Positions 17,284 through 26,816 are shown, counted from the first letter of the stretch. The stretch: 64,000 bases of DNA from Streptomyces sp. C10-9-1 (GCF_024497955.1 NZ_JANHKP010000001.1:434001-498000), one strand, 5' to 3'. Notes: generated from the letters alone by a model not told the origin. A program made the numbers and translations.

Positions 17284-17760
17284 GTGGCACAGCCGACGAG
17301 GACCGTTCCGCTGATCCTCACCTTCGTCGTCGGGCACACGGACACCGGGCGGACCGCGGCACCCCTCGTCGCCCACTCCGGCGCGCTGGAGCTGGCGCGG
17401 CCCGAGACCGGCGAGGCCGTACGGGAGGTCGTCTGCGCGGACCCCGCATGCCGTCAGCGGCTGCGCGTACGGGTACGCGGACTGGCCGAGACCCGGTCGC
17501 GCCGCCGCGCCCTGTGGGGCTGGGCCGCCGCGGCCGGGTCGCTGTCCGCGGCGTCGTGGTTCCTCGCGGCCGGGCTGCTCGGCACCGCACCGGCCGTGCT
17601 CCTCGGGCTGGCCGGGACGGCGCTCGCGGCCTCGGCGCTCGTGCTGGCGTGCACCGCGCACGCGTATCCGGGCGTCGGCCGGCCCCAGCCGGTACCGGCG
17701 GGCTCGGAGGACGGCGGCCGCCACGTCGTCCTCGGGCCGGGGAGACGCGGCCCGCCCTGA
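17284..17760 (+). CDS. Small membrane protein of unknown function
   Basis: A 158-residue protein starting at GTG 17284 with GGTGGAGG just upstream. Residues about 1-70 are soluble and contain CADPACRQRLRVRVRG, with two cysteines that could be part of a metal or disulfide site. Two close hydrophobic helices follow (about 78-100 and 102-124), and the tail is short and polar. I do not recognise the family. It lies 186 nt after the caspase gene in the same orientation. It could belong to the caspase module, but spacing and its own ribosome site allow an independent gene. Confidence 0.55.
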   Translation: MAQPTRTVPLILTFVVGHTDTGRTAAPLVAHSGALELARPETGEAVREVVCADPACRQRLRVRVRGLAETRSRRRALWGWAAAAGSLSAASWFLAAGLLGTAPAVLLGLAGTALAASALVLACTAHAYPGVGRPQPVPAGSEDGGRHVVLGPGRRGPP

Positions 17761-17819
17761 GCGCGGTCCTGCCGAAGCCCGGGCCCCCCGCCTTGACGGC
17801 AGGGATACGCGGCGGTGGC

Positions 17820-17847
17820 CCCACGGCACCCCGCGTGGTGCCGTGGG
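17820..17847. terminator. Hairpin between convergent genes
   Basis: A perfect 11-bp inverted repeat (CCCACGGCACC at 17820-17830 with 17837-17847) encloses a 6-nt loop. It lies 60 nt after the small membrane protein gene and upstream of the stop of the convergent response-regulator gene. Confidence 0.6.
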
Positions 17848-18066
17848 CGGGTCAGCGGGGCGCCCGCGGCCGGGGCGGGTGCGCTCGTCCCGCGGGAGTC
17901 ACCGCAGTTCCGTGCCGGGGCGCCCGGAGCCGGAGCGGGGCGGTGGCACGGTGCGCCGAGGCCGGGACGGCGACCCGGCGCCGTCGGGGGGAACGGTCCG
18001 CGGAGGCCGGGGCGGGGACGGGCCGGGGCGGGTCGGCACCGCCTCCGGGGGCACCGGGCGGCGCGC

Positions 18067-18510
18067 TCAGCGGCGGCGGGGCAGGCGCACCACGCTGACG
18101 AAGAAGTCGTCGATCTGCCGGACCGCCGCGATGAACTGCTCCAGGTCCACCGGCTTGGTCACATAGGCGTTGGCGTGGAGCTTGTAACTGCGCAGGATGT
18201 CCTCCTCCGCCGAGGAGGTGGTGAGCACGACGACCGGGATCATGGCCAGGTCCTCGTCCGACTTGATCCGCTCCAGCACCTGGCGTCCGTCGTACTTCGG
18301 GAGGTTCAGGTCGAGCAGGATCAGGTCCGGCCGGGGGGCGTCGGCGTACCCGCCCTTCCGGAAGAGGAACTCCAGGGCCTCCTGGCCGTCCCTGACCACG
18401 TGCAGGGTGTTCCGGATCTTGTTGTCCTCAAACGCCTCACGGGTCATCAGCTCGTCGCCCGGGTCGTCCTCGACGAGCAGGACCTCGATGGGCTCCACGG
18501 GGGTGTCCAC
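18067..18510 (-). CDS. Single-domain response regulator (Rcp1/CheY-like)
   Basis: A 147-residue receiver domain with no output domain. The acidic pair is in [12 protein letters not shown], the phospho-accepting Asp is in [13 protein letters not shown], the conserved Thr in [12 protein letters not shown] and the Lys in AYVTKPVD. The length and the DDPGD...[14 protein letters not shown] pattern are those of Rcp1-type regulators that partner phytochrome-like or CHASE kinases. The start is GTG 18510, with GGAG 8 nt upstream. It is the last gene of the three-gene operon, 62 nt after the histidine kinase. It probably relays phosphate from that kinase by protein-protein contact. Confidence 0.9.
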   Translation of the reverse strand: MDTPVEPIEVLLVEDDPGDELMTREAFEDNKIRNTLHVVRDGQEALEFLFRKGGYADAPRPDLILLDLNLPKYDGRQVLERIKSDEDLAMIPVVVLTTSSAEEDILRSYKLHANAYVTKPVDLEQFIAAVRQIDDFFVSVVRLPRRR

Positions 18511-18572
18511 AGCAGCACTCCGGTTCTCGGGTGGGGATGGGGGTCGTCGGTGGTGCGCGGGGGGCTGCCGCG

Positions 18573-20165
18573 TCATTCCCGGGGCAGTGTGAAGCGGATC
18601 GCCGTGCCGCAGCCCTCCGCGCTGTCGATGCTGATCCGGCCGCCCGCGTGCTCGATGATCTTGCGGCAGAGCGCGAGTCCGATGCCGGTGCCCTCGTACT
18701 CCTCCCGGCTGTGCAGCCGCTGGAAGATGACGAAGACCTTCTCGGCGAACTCGGGCGCGATGCCGATGCCGTTGTCGCGGACGGTGAACTCCCACTCCTC
18801 CCCCGCGTGGTCGCAGGAGATCTCGACGCGGCAGCCCCGTTCCGGGTGGCGGAACTTGACGGCGTTGCCGACCAGGTTCTGCCACACCATGGTCATCAGG
18901 GTCGGGTCCACCGTCACCGTCGGCAGCTCGCCGGTGCGCACCACCTCCGCGTCGGCCTCCTCGACGATGGCGCCGAGGTTGCGCAGCGCCCGGTCCACCG
19001 TGGAGTCCAGTGCCACCGCGGAGCGGTGCTCGTCCAGCCTGCCGACCCGGGAGAAGGTCAGCAGGTCGTTGATCAGGACCTGCATCCGCTTCGCGCCGTC
19101 GACGGCGAAGTCGATGTACTGCCGTCCCCGGTCGTCCAGTTCGGAGCCGTACCGCTTCTCCAGCAGCTGGCAGAAGGAGGCCACCTTGCGCAGCGGCTCC
19201 TGGAGGTCGTGCGAGGCGACGTAGGCGAACTGCTCCAGCTCGGCGTTGGAGCGGCGCAGCTCCGCCGCCTGCTCCTCCAGCTCCACGGTCTGCTCGGCGA
19301 GCAGTCTCTCCCGGTTGCGGGTCGTCCTGAGGGCGTCCACGATCCGGTGGCGCATGGCCTCCACGGCGGCCGAGACGGCGCGGACGTCCGCCGGCCCGTC
19401 GATGGAGATCTCCTCCTCGAAGGAGCCCTCGCGCACCCGGGTGGACGCCTCCTCCAGACGGCGCAGCGGCCGCCCCACGATGCGGTTGACCAGAACGGCC
19501 ATCAGCACGGCCGCCAGCAGGATGGCGGCCACCATGACGGCGAAGGAGACGTTGCGCTGGGTACGGGCCGTCTCCAGGCCCTCCCGGGCGCGGACGCGTT
19601 CGGTGTCGATGTGCAGTTGCTGCCGTGCGAAGCCGAGCCGCAGCGAGTCGAAGGACCGCTTGCTGCGTTCCAGGGTCGCGGCGGTGTCCGGCCCGGGCGC
19701 GGTGCCCGCGGCCGTGTCGGACACCGCGCCGGACGCATCCGGTGTGGTGATCGTCTCCGCGTACTCGGTGCGCCAGGCGGCGCCCGCGCTCTGCAGTTCC
19801 CGCAGGTCCTGCCGGAGCACCGGGTAGTCGGAGACCAGTCGCCGCAGCGCGGCCAGGGCGCGCTGCTCGTCCGCCTTGCCCTGCTCGTAGGGCTCCAGGA
19901 ACCGGGGGTCGCCGGTCAGGGCGTAGCCCCGGATGCCCGTCTCCTGGTCCAGCAGCGCCTTCTGGAGCTGGAAGGCGGTCGAGCGGGCGGGCTGGAGCCG
20001 GTCCACCAGTTCGTCGGTCCGCTGCTGGGTGCGCACGAGCATCTGGGTGCCGGCCACGGCCGAGAGGACGACGACGAAGGCCATCAGGGCGAGGACCAGA
20101 TGTATCCAGCCCTGTGTGGACAGCCGGCCGCGCAGGCTGCGCGGGGCGCTCCCGCTCTCGTTCAT
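18573..20165 (-). CDS. CHASE3-HAMP sensor histidine kinase
   Basis: A 530-residue membrane kinase. A first transmembrane helix (about 18-43) and a second (about 203-229) flank an extracytoplasmic CHASE3-type helical domain with the [14 protein letters not shown] motif. A HAMP domain and a coiled coil rich in Glu/Leu follow. HisKA has the phospho-accepting His in [13 protein letters not shown] (near residue 317). HATPase_c shows [17 protein letters not shown] and GTGIGLALC. The SHDLQEPLR form is typical of phytochrome-like kinases. The ATG start overlaps the stop of the upstream phosphatase gene as ATGA. The stimulus cannot be read from sequence; the likely output is the downstream single-domain regulator. 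Confidence 0.9.
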   Translation of the reverse strand: MNESGSAPRSLRGRLSTQGWIHLVLALMAFVVVLSAVAGTQMLVRTQQRTDELVDRLQPARSTAFQLQKALLDQETGIRGYALTGDPRFLEPYEQGKADEQRALAALRRLVSDYPVLRQDLRELQSAGAAWRTEYAETITTPDASGAVSDTAAGTAPGPDTAATLERSKRSFDSLRLGFARQQLHIDTERVRAREGLETARTQRNVSFAVMVAAILLAAVLMAVLVNRIVGRPLRRLEEASTRVREGSFEEEISIDGPADVRAVSAAVEAMRHRIVDALRTTRNRERLLAEQTVELEEQAAELRRSNAELEQFAYVASHDLQEPLRKVASFCQLLEKRYGSELDDRGRQYIDFAVDGAKRMQVLINDLLTFSRVGRLDEHRSAVALDSTVDRALRNLGAIVEEADAEVVRTGELPTVTVDPTLMTMVWQNLVGNAVKFRHPERGCRVEISCDHAGEEWEFTVRDNGIGIAPEFAEKVFVIFQRLHSREEYEGTGIGLALCRKIIEHAGGRISIDSAEGCGTAIRFTLPRE

Positions 20166-21388
20166 GAACCGTGCTCCCAGTCGAGGTGGAGGATGGCGAC
20201 GTCGTCCGACAGGCCGCCGTGGTCCGCGGCCCGGTCCGAGACGTCCTGGACCAGCCGGTCCACGAACTCCTGGCCGGGAAGGCCGCGGAGCCCTTGCGCG
20301 GCGCGCAGCAGCCCCTGCTCGCCGAGGCGCTCGCCGGCGGGGCCGGTACGGCCCTCGAAGAGGCCGTCGGTGAAGGCCACGACGGAGGTCCCCGGCCGGA
20401 GCGGCAGGGAATCCTCCGTCCACCGGGCGTGGCCCGGGAGGAAGCCCAGGGCCATCCCGCCCGGCGACTCGTACCAGGAGACCCCTGTCTCGGTGCGCAG
20501 CATGATGCCCGGGTGACCGGCGCGCACCACGGTGAGTTCGGTGCCGCCGGGTGGGAAGACGCAGGTGACCAGGGTGGCGAAGAGGTGCTCCTCCTCGCGC
20601 TCGGCGACCAGGATCTCCTCCAGCAGCCGGAGCTGGTCGGGTCCGGTCCGGCCGCTCATCACGGCCGCCCGCCAGGCGACGCGCAGGCACACGCCCAGCG
20701 CCGCCTCCGCCGCCCCGTGGCCGGAGACGTCGCCGACGACCGCGTGGACGGAGCCGTCCTCGGTCTGCACCACGTCGTAGAAGTCGCCCCCGAGGATGCC
20801 GTGGTCCCGTCCCGGCTCGTAGCGGGCGACGACGCGGAAACCGGGGTCGCGCAGCAGCGGTACGGGGAGCAGGCCGCGCTCCAGGCGGGCGTTCTCCTGG
20901 GCCTGGAGCCGGCCGGCCTGGAGGGCCGCCGTGGCGCGCTGGGCCTGCTTGCGCTGGAGGGCGTAGCGGACGGCCCGGTTGAGGCCGTCGGGGGTGAGCT
21001 GGGCCTTGGAGAGGTAGTCCTGGGCTCCCTCGGCGACGGCGGCCAGGCCGGTCCTGCCGTCGGCCAGGCCGGTCAGCACCACGATGGCCGCCTCGGGCGC
21101 CACTTCCAGCATGCGCCGGACCGCGGCCAGGCCGGTCGCGTCGGGCAGGTGGAGGTCCAGCAGGATGCAGGTGCCGCTTCCGCTGCCCCGCAGTTCCTCC
21201 TCGGCCTCCGCCAGGCTCTTGCTCCAGGTGAAGTCGTGACCCAGGTCGCTGTCGGCCAGCACCTCCTCGAACAGCACGGCGTCGCCTGCGTCGTCCTCGA
21301 CAAGGAGGATGGGCACGTCGTGCCGGTGCGGCACGGACGGCTCCGTTTGAGCCGGCACCGCCGCGGTGCCCGCCTTCGACCAGTCCAC
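20162..21388 (-). CDS. Receiver-SpoIIE/PP2C serine phosphatase
   Basis: A 408-residue cytosolic protein. The N-terminal receiver domain (about 25-145) has acidic residues in [11 protein letters not shown] and the phospho-Asp in [11 protein letters not shown] linker coiled coil (about 145-180, Gln/Ala-rich) leads to a PP2C/SpoIIE phosphatase domain (about 185-405) with [30 protein letters not shown] and a final SDDVAIL, the metal-binding aspartates of the family. Such proteins dephosphorylate anti-sigma-factor antagonists. The GTG start has GGAGG upstream. It heads the operon with the histidine kinase and the small regulator, which suggests phosphorelay control of a partner-switching pathway. 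Confidence 0.9.
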   Translation of the reverse strand: MDWSKAGTAAVPAQTEPSVPHRHDVPILLVEDDAGDAVLFEEVLADSDLGHDFTWSKSLAEAEEELRGSGSGTCILLDLHLPDATGLAAVRRMLEVAPEAAIVVLTGLADGRTGLAAVAEGAQDYLSKAQLTPDGLNRAVRYALQRKQAQRATAALQAGRLQAQENARLERGLLPVPLLRDPGFRVVARYEPGRDHGILGGDFYDVVQTEDGSVHAVVGDVSGHGAAEAALGVCLRVAWRAAVMSGRTGPDQLRLLEEILVAEREEEHLFATLVTCVFPPGGTELTVVRAGHPGIMLRTETGVSWYESPGGMALGFLPGHARWTEDSLPLRPGTSVVAFTDGLFEGRTGPAGERLGEQGLLRAAQGLRGLPGQEFVDRLVQDVSDRAADHGGLSDDVAILHLDWEHGS

Positions 21389-21541
21389 AGGACAGCCTCC
21401 CCTTGAGTCGCCGCACCCGGGTGGGCGGCAGCGAGCAAGGATACTGAGGCGCGGTCATGTGTCCTACCGGCCGGTCACCGGCAGTGCGACGGGACGGGCA
21501 CGACTGCGGAGCGGAGCATTCCGCACGCGGGCGCAGCGGCC

Positions 21542-21644
21542 GTCCGGTGCGGCGGCCCCCAGCTTGGGGATGTCCGGTGCGGCGTCAGCGGGTTCGGTGG
21601 GTCCACCGGGGTGTCCGGTCCGGCGGCCGGGTGTCCGGTGCGGC
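21542..21644. repeat. Four copies of a 12-mer (GTCCGGTGCGGC)
   Basis: GTCCGGTGCGGC occurs at 21542-21553, 21572-21583 and 21633-21644, and with one change at 21613-21624. The cluster fills the gap between the MFS gene stop and the phosphatase gene promoter. Function unknown. Confidence 0.6.
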
Positions 21645-21645
21645 C

Positions 21646-22887
21646 TCAGCCGAGGACGAGCAGGGTCGCCAGCGCCGGGCCGAGGGCGCCGCCCAGTTGG
21701 TAGCACAGGACGCACAGGCCGATCGCCGCGGGCCGCTGCCCCGCCGCGGCGTCCCCGGCCGCGGTCACGGACAGCAGTGCGTTGCCACCGGTGGCCGCGA
21801 GGATCGCGGCGGCGGCGCTCAGCAGGAGCAGCGGGGCCGATGCGGCCAGCGCCGCGGTGAGCGGGGCGAGCACGGCGAGGACGGTGAGGACGGCCATGGC
21901 CCTGCGGGTCCCCATCCGCCCGGCGCCGGCGGCGAGCAGCCAGGCCAGGGCCGATCCGGTGAGCATGGCGGCCAGTTGTCCCGTGCCGACGGCCTCCGCG
22001 CTCCACCCGGTCCGCTGTTCGAGCAGCCGCGGGAGGCTGTAGAGCTGGGCGAAGTAGGAGGTCGAGACCGCGCAGGCGGCGAGCGCGGACCCGATGAAGG
22101 CCCGCGAGGCCAGGAGGCCGGCGGGGACGAACCCGTCGGGCCGGCGCCGGATGTGGAGCGCCAGGGACACGGCGGCGGCCAGGGCCCCCGCGGCGGCCGC
22201 CTGCGGCACGATCGGCAGCAGGGAGACCGCCGTCGCCAGCGCCGCCACGAGTACCGCGCCCGTCGCGTCGAAGGAGGCCGCTCCGGCGGAGGGGTGGCGG
22301 GCGGGCAGGCGCCGCCGCACGGCGGCGACCGCGACGAGGGAGAGGACGGAGAGGGCCAGGGCCGCGCGCCAGGAGCCCGCCCAGGCCAGCCGGGCTCCGA
22401 GCAGCGGCCCGCAGGCCGCGCAGACGCCGAACCCGGCGGTGAGCACGCCCGTTCTCCGCGGGGAACCGGCGAGGTTCATGGCGACGACGGCGAGCCCCGC
22501 CCCGCCCGCGCCTTGGAGTGCCCGCCCTCCCAGGAGCACCGCAAGCGACGGCGCGAGGGCGACCAGCACGGTGCCGCCCCCGACCGCCGCGGCCCCAGCG
22601 GCGAGTCCCGTCCGCATCCCCTGATGCCGGATCAGGCCCGTGAACAGCGGTGTTCCCACGGTCATGGCCCAGGCGAAGACCGTGACGAGCCAGGTCGCCG
22701 AGGCCGCCGGCACGCCGAGGGAGCCGCCCAGGCGGGCCAGGATCAGCACGGGCGCGTTCCCGCCGAGCGCGACGGGGGTGGCCAGCAGGGCGAGCCACAG
22801 CACCGGAACCGGCTGCCGGGGCGGCGCCGGCGGCCCGGTACCGCCCGGCGGCGCAGGGGTCGGCGGGGAGAGGCGGCGGTCGGTCAT
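21646..22887 (-). CDS. MFS transporter (12-helix efflux type)
   Basis: A 413-residue inner-membrane protein with about 12 hydrophobic helices and a Pro-rich cytosolic N-terminus. The helix 2/3 region shows FAWAMTVGTPLFTGLIRHQGMRTGL (quoted only as TVGTPLFTGLI) and motif C-like GRALQGAGGAGLAVVAMNLAG. This is the pattern of drug:H+ antiporters of the DHA1 group. The start is ATG 22887; a longer frame upstream crosses the operator region and is not used. It is divergent from a MarR gene with palindromic sites in between, so it is very likely repressed by that regulator and induced by its ligand. The substrate is unknown. Confidence 0.85.
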   Translation of the reverse strand: MTDRRLSPPTPAPPGGTGPPAPPRQPVPVLWLALLATPVALGGNAPVLILARLGGSLGVPAASATWLVTVFAWAMTVGTPLFTGLIRHQGMRTGLAAGAAAVGGGTVLVALAPSLAVLLGGRALQGAGGAGLAVVAMNLAGSPRRTGVLTAGFGVCAACGPLLGARLAWAGSWRAALALSVLSLVAVAAVRRRLPARHPSAGAASFDATGAVLVAALATAVSLLPIVPQAAAAGALAAAVSLALHIRRRPDGFVPAGLLASRAFIGSALAACAVSTSYFAQLYSLPRLLEQRTGWSAEAVGTGQLAAMLTGSALAWLLAAGAGRMGTRRAMAVLTVLAVLAPLTAALAASAPLLLLSAAAAILAATGGNALLSVTAAGDAAAGQRPAAIGLCVLCYQLGGALGPALATLLVLG

Positions 22888-22931
22888 GGAACCCCCGGAG
22901 GACGGCGATACGGACGGGGGATCCCATCCGT

Positions 22932-22956
22932 TCAACATTGAGAATTTCAATGTTGA
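22932..22956. promoter_or_regulatory. Palindromic MarR-type operator 1
   Basis: A perfect 10-bp inverted repeat, TCAACATTGA at 22932-22941 and TCAATGTTGA at 22947-22956, separated by GAATT. It lies 45 nt before the MFS start. It is AT-rich in a GC-rich context, and its length and symmetry fit a MarR dimer site. Confidence 0.75.
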
Positions 22957-22988
22957 GATAAACACCGGAATCCTTCAGCGTCAAGTTT

Positions 22989-23003
22989 TTCAACGTTGAG
23001 ATA
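22989..23003. promoter_or_regulatory. Second MarR-type operator
   Basis: TTCAACGTTGAGATA here matches TTCAATGTTGAGATA at 22946-22960 (part of operator 1) with one mismatch. It contains the self-complementary TCAACGTTGA. It lies 35 nt upstream of the marR-family start, consistent with autoregulation. Confidence 0.65.
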
Positions 23004-23037
23004 CCCTTCGGGGGTCACCGGGGACCGAAGGAGGACG

Positions 23038-23547
23038 ATGAGCACCGACGCGGTGGACGAGATCGTGGGGCAGTGGACCGCCGAGCGCCCCGAACTGGCC
23101 GACCGGCTGTGGCCGGTGCAGGTCCTCGGGAGGCTGCAGCGGCTCGGGGCCGCACTGGAGAAGGAGTTCCGGGCCTTCGCCGCCGAGCGCGACCTCGAAC
23201 TCGGCGAGGTCGACCTCCTCACCACGCTCCGGCGCTCCGGCCCCCCGTACCAGCTGACCGCGGGAGCCTTCCGCAAGGCGGCCATGGTGACCTCGGGCGC
23301 CATCACCCACCGGATCGACCGGATGGAGGCGAAGGGGCTGGTCGAACGGGTGCGGGACGCCGGGGACCGGCGCACGGTGCAGGTCAGGCTGACCGCGCGG
23401 GGGCACGAGGTGACGCTCGCCTACGTCGGCGCGCACCTGGCGAACGAGGCCCGGCTGCTGGAGGCCCTCGGGGAGGAGGACTCCGAGGAACTGGCCGGTC
23501 TGCTGCGGCGCCTCCTGGTGTCCCTCGGGGACACCTCCGTCACCTGA
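23038..23547 (+). CDS. MarR-family transcriptional regulator
   Basis: A 169-residue protein. The start ATG 23038 is preceded by GAAGGAGGACG. The winged helix-turn-helix is seen at LTAGAFRKAAMVTSGAITHRIDRM (given here only as MVTSGAITHRIDRM), followed by the wing VRDAGDRRTVQVRLTARG, the hallmark of MarR proteins. N- and C-terminal helices form the dimer interface. It is divergent from an MFS exporter, and two matching palindromes lie between them, so it probably represses both genes until a small ligand is bound. The N-terminal LWPVQVLGRLQRLGAALE segment is typical of a common actinomycete subgroup. Confidence 0.9.
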   Translation: MSTDAVDEIVGQWTAERPELADRLWPVQVLGRLQRLGAALEKEFRAFAAERDLELGEVDLLTTLRRSGPPYQLTAGAFRKAAMVTSGAITHRIDRMEAKGLVERVRDAGDRRTVQVRLTARGHEVTLAYVGAHLANEARLLEALGEEDSEELAGLLRRLLVSLGDTSVT

Positions 23548-23583
23548 GCGGGCACGGCCCCCGGACACCCCTTCCGCACGCGG

Positions 23584-23616
23584 GACCGCCCGGTGCGCGG
23601 GAGGCACCGGGCGGTC
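23584..23616. terminator. Bidirectional hairpin terminator
   Basis: A perfect 12-bp inverted repeat (GACCGCCCGGTG at 23584-23595 with 23605-23616, 9-nt loop) sits between the convergent marR-type and metalloprotease genes. Confidence 0.8.
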
Positions 23617-23635
23617 GAGGAGTGCGGAGGCGGGG

Positions 23636-24634
23636 TCAGGCGCGGTACGCCGCCCAGTGGTCGCCCATCCGCTGCACCTGGCCTGCGGTGAACTGGTACA
23701 TGCAGGCGTCGTAGGTGTAGTCCATGAAGTTGTGGATCGGGTCCGCCCCCGCCTTGCGGGTGCAGCTGTCGCGGCCCGTCGGGCAGGCGTAGGCGGGGCT
23801 CTTCTCGGCCGGGGTGTCGTCGACGTAGTCCCCCTTGCCGTTACAGCCGCCCTGGAAGGTGTGGTACAGCCCCATCCAGTGGCCGACCTCGTGCGTGGCG
23901 GTGTCGCCCTCGTCGTAGTTGGCGGCCGAACCACCGGGCAGGGAGGCGTCGAGGAGCACCACGCCGTCCATGGACGGGCTGGAGTTGTAGGACGACGGGA
24001 AGGTCGCCCAGCCCAGGAGGCCGCCGCCGAGGTTGGCGGTGTAGATGTTGAGCGCGTCCGCACCCCCCTGACGCAGGGCGGACTTCATCTGCTTCTCGGC
24101 GGTCGAGCCGGAGGAGAGGTTGTACCAGGAGGCGTTGTCGGTGTAGTCGGTGCCGGCGAGCGAGAACCGGAAGCCCGAGTCCACGTTGCCGCTGCCCTGG
24201 CCAGAGAAGGCCCCGTTCAGGACGGCCATCTGGTCCGAGACCTGCCCGGCGGACAGCTTGCCCGCCGAGCCGCTGTGGATGACGTGGAAGTACACCGGGA
24301 TCGTCGTGGCGGCCGCGGCGGAGGCCGACGGGGAGGCGAGCCCCTTGCCGCGGAGCGCGGAGAGTCTCTTGCGCAGGTCCTCGTCCATCGCCTTGGCCCT
24401 GGCGTCCGTGACCGCGTTGGGCTCGTGGGCGTGCGAGGCGCCGCCGGGGCGCGCCTCGCGGGCCGCGGCATCCGCGGCGGTGTCGTCGGCACAGTCCGCC
24501 GCCGTGGCGGCGAGGGCCGGGGCGGCGGAGAGACCGGGGGCGGAGAGCGGAGCAAGGGCCAGGGTTCCGGCCATGATTGCCGTACCGATCGCGCGGTGGC
24601 GCAGACGGGGGGATATACGGCCAAGCGTGCGCAT
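23636..24634 (-). CDS. Secreted M43-family (pappalysin/cytophagalysin-like) zinc metalloprotease
   Basis: A 332-residue exported protein with an Arg-rich n-region and the hydrophobic signal [20 protein letters not shown]. The mature part contains the zinc motif [16 protein letters not shown] (HExxHxxGxxH) and, downstream, [18 protein letters not shown] with the Met-turn and Cys pattern of M43 peptidases. Several other cysteines ([18 protein letters not shown]) form the family's disulfides. The propeptide probably covers about 35-110. ATG 24634 has GAGGAGA at good spacing. It acts outside the cell on protein substrates. No linked partner is seen. Confidence 0.9.
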   Translation of the reverse strand: MRTLGRISPRLRHRAIGTAIMAGTLALAPLSAPGLSAAPALAATAADCADDTAADAAAREARPGGASHAHEPNAVTDARAKAMDEDLRKRLSALRGKGLASPSASAAAATTIPVYFHVIHSGSAGKLSAGQVSDQMAVLNGAFSGQGSGNVDSGFRFSLAGTDYTDNASWYNLSSGSTAEKQMKSALRQGGADALNIYTANLGGGLLGWATFPSSYNSSPSMDGVVLLDASLPGGSAANYDEGDTATHEVGHWMGLYHTFQGGCNGKGDYVDDTPAEKSPAYACPTGRDSCTRKAGADPIHNFMDYTYDACMYQFTAGQVQRMGDHWAAYRA

Positions 24635-25086
24635 GACGTCTCCTCGCGGGGGGATGGGGAAGGGGCCGGTTCGGCCACCGCGGGGAGATTACGGGTGCAT
24701 GTCAGATCTTGAAGAGGATCGAACGAGCCCAATCAATCCAAGGGGAATTGCGGACATCGGGGAGAAATTTTTCGGCCAGCCACCGGACGCGAAACCGGAG
24801 TGTCACAGGGCGGGGTGGGAGCTCGGATGATGTGTCCGCTTTCATGACGCCGCAAGCAGGCACCCGGCGTGGCCGGGTGATGTGCTGTTAATACAGGCCG
24901 GGGTGGCTTGATTTCGACTGTCGGTGCCCGCCGTTCAGCGGTATGCGTCCCGCCCGCACCGCCTCCCGCACCGCCTCCGCGCCCCCGGGAACACCGGCTT
25001 CCCGGCTGGGCCCGCGCCCCGACCGCCCGCCCCGGAGGCCGGGAAGGCCGGGGAGAGCGGGGCGGGCGGGGCGGGCCGAAAGACGG
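24635..25086. other. Intergenic region upstream of the metalloprotease
   Basis: No gene supported. A 60-codon frame at 24709 has neither a ribosome site nor family resemblance. The AT-richer part (about 24700-24790) probably carries the protease promoter. The right end contains the hairpin behind the phosphodiesterase gene. Confidence 0.5.
25023..25069. terminator. Hairpin terminator after the phosphodiesterase gene
   Basis: CCGCCCGCCCCG (25023-25034) pairs perfectly with 25058-25069. The 23-nt interior contains a further short GGCC dyad. It lies 18 nt past the stop of the minus-strand gene. Confidence 0.65.
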
Positions 25087-26634
25087 CTACCGGGTGCCCA
25101 CGCGGACGTCGTCCAGGACCCAGTACCAGTTGTTGCGGCCGGTGTAGTGGAAGTGGAAGGCGACCGTCGAGGCCCCGGCGGGGACGTCGAGCGTCAGCGA
25201 CTCGGGCCGGGAGACCGCGTCCGCGGTGTACTCCCGGACCACGGACGGCGTCCCCCCGTTGAAGGAGGCGAGGACGCGGGCGGTCTGGCCGGACTCCTGC
25301 CGGTAGTGGGTCGTGTAGTCGAGGGTCACCCGGGACGCGCCCGCCACGCTGTGGGCCGGGGTCACCAGTGTCGAGTCGAAGCGGCCGGAGTTGGCCTTGT
25401 CGTCCCACTCGTCGGAGTCCGCCACCGCGAAGACGCCGCGGGAGCGGACGTTCAGCTCCCGCCACTGGTCGCGGTGGGTACGGCTCCAGAAGTCGTCCGT
25501 CGTGAAGGTCCACCCGCGCCACTCGGCGACCCCGCCGGTGCCCATGGCGTTGTTGGCCACCGACCAGCCGGCGGGCGGGGTGTGGGTGTGGCCGAGGACA
25601 CCGGCCGGGATGCCGGTCTCGTCCACGCGGCCGGCCAGGGAGCCGACCAGGCCGTCGAAGGGATCGGCGCTGCGCTGCTGGACCGGCCGGCCGTCCAGGC
25701 CCCAGGAGGGGTCGGGGTCGATGCCGAGCTGGTGGAAGACGGTGGCGGCGACGTCCACGAGGCGGGTGTCGTGGGGCCGGGCCCCGGCCTCGATGCCGGG
25801 GCCGGTGGCCAGCACGAAGGTCATGCGCTCCTGGATGCTGCTGCCACCGTGGCCGCCCCGGTCCACGTGGCCGTGGTCGGTGCAGACGATCACCGTCCAG
25901 CGCTCGTCGGCACGGGTGGGGCGGGCCTCGACGGCGTCCAGCATCCGGCCGAGCTGGCGGTCCTGCACCGCCAGGGCCTGGAGGAACCGGCTGCCGGTGC
26001 CGGAGGCGTGGGCGACGACGTCGGTATTGCCGAGGTAGACGAAGGCCACGTCCGGGTTCTGGTCGCGCAGGACCGCCTCGGCGGCGGCGGTGATCGCCTC
26101 GTCGTGGGCCACGTAGCCGTCGCGGTCGCCGTCCAGGACGAGCTTGGCGTCCGCACCGGCCGTGACCGTGCCGTAGGTGTCCAGCGGCTTCCAGTCGACG
26201 GCCGCGAAGAGGGAGAGCTGCGGCCGGACCTGGTGGAGGCGGGCCAGGAAGCCGGGGTAGCGGCCGTAGTCGCGTCCGGTGAAGGAGTTGTCCTGTACTC
26301 CGTGCTTGTCGGGCCACACACCGGTGGAGATCGTCGACCAACCGGGCCCGGAGGACGTGGCGGCCATGGGGCCGGAGTAGAGGAGGGAGGCACCGAAGGT
26401 GCCGTTCGCGCGCATCGCACGCAGCCGGGGCGTGTCGGCGGCGTCGATCAGGTCGTGGCGCACGCCGTCCATACCGACGACCAGGACCTTGTCCCTGCTG
26501 GTGCCGTCCGGGAGCTTCGGGACGGCGGCGGTGGCGGCGCGGGCCGCCGCTGATGCCGTTCCCGTCGCGGTCAGGGCGGCCGTGGCGGCGGTGGCGGCGA
26601 GCACGGTGCGGCGGGGTACTCCGGACGTCGGCAT
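25087..26634 (-). CDS. Tat-exported alkaline-phosphatase-superfamily phosphodiesterase
   Basis: A 515-residue protein. The start is ATG 26634 with AGAGGA upstream. A twin-arginine signal (VPRRTVLAATAATAAL) is followed by a type I phosphodiesterase/nucleotide pyrophosphatase domain (about 45-360): first metal Asp in VLVVGMDGVR, nucleophile region SSGPGWSTISTG, LGNTDVVAHASG with Asp and His ligands, and CTDHGHVDRGGHGG with DH and the last His. A C-terminal beta-sandwich (about 390-515, ending in NNWYWVLDDVRVG) resembles accessory binding domains. This superfamily includes phosphonoacetate hydrolases as well as nucleotide and glycerophosphodiesterases. Position behind the phosphonatase-like pair suggests it frees a phosphonate or phosphate from an extracellular ester, which is an inference. 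Confidence 0.85.
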   Translation of the reverse strand: MPTSGVPRRTVLAATAATAALTATGTASAAARAATAAVPKLPDGTSRDKVLVVGMDGVRHDLIDAADTPRLRAMRANGTFGASLLYSGPMAATSSGPGWSTISTGVWPDKHGVQDNSFTGRDYGRYPGFLARLHQVRPQLSLFAAVDWKPLDTYGTVTAGADAKLVLDGDRDGYVAHDEAITAAAEAVLRDQNPDVAFVYLGNTDVVAHASGTGSRFLQALAVQDRQLGRMLDAVEARPTRADERWTVIVCTDHGHVDRGGHGGSSIQERMTFVLATGPGIEAGARPHDTRLVDVAATVFHQLGIDPDPSWGLDGRPVQQRSADPFDGLVGSLAGRVDETGIPAGVLGHTHTPPAGWSVANNAMGTGGVAEWRGWTFTTDDFWSRTHRDQWRELNVRSRGVFAVADSDEWDDKANSGRFDSTLVTPAHSVAGASRVTLDYTTHYRQESGQTARVLASFNGGTPSVVREYTADAVSRPESLTLDVPAGASTVAFHFHYTGRNNWYWVLDDVRVGTR

Positions 26635-26663
26635 GGGGGTCCTCTCGACACTCGGGGATGAAG

Positions 26664-26675
26664 CTGTCTGGACAA
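26664..26675. promoter_or_regulatory. Possible GntR/HutC-type operator before the phosphodiesterase gene
   Basis: CTGTCTGGACAA, an imperfect palindrome, lies 30 nt upstream of the start. It agrees at 8 of 12 positions with the site at 28730-28741 (read in reverse) and resembles the TGGTCTAGACCA sites of HutC-subfamily regulators. Weak evidence taken alone. Confidence 0.3.
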
Positions 26676-26816
26676 CTCGTGTGGTGCGGAGCGGAGTCAT
26701 GGTTCCGCCGGCAGGCGGCGGGACCGGGTACGGCGGGTGAACTCCCGGTGGGAACAGGCCCGGTGGGAACAGACCCGGCCAGGGAGCCGGCCCGGCGCGG
26801 TCGCGGCGGCTGCCGC

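Noticed and set aside
24709..24891. A 60-codon frame between protease and phosphodiesterase genes
   Set aside because: No ribosome site, no third-position GC bias and no similarity recognised.
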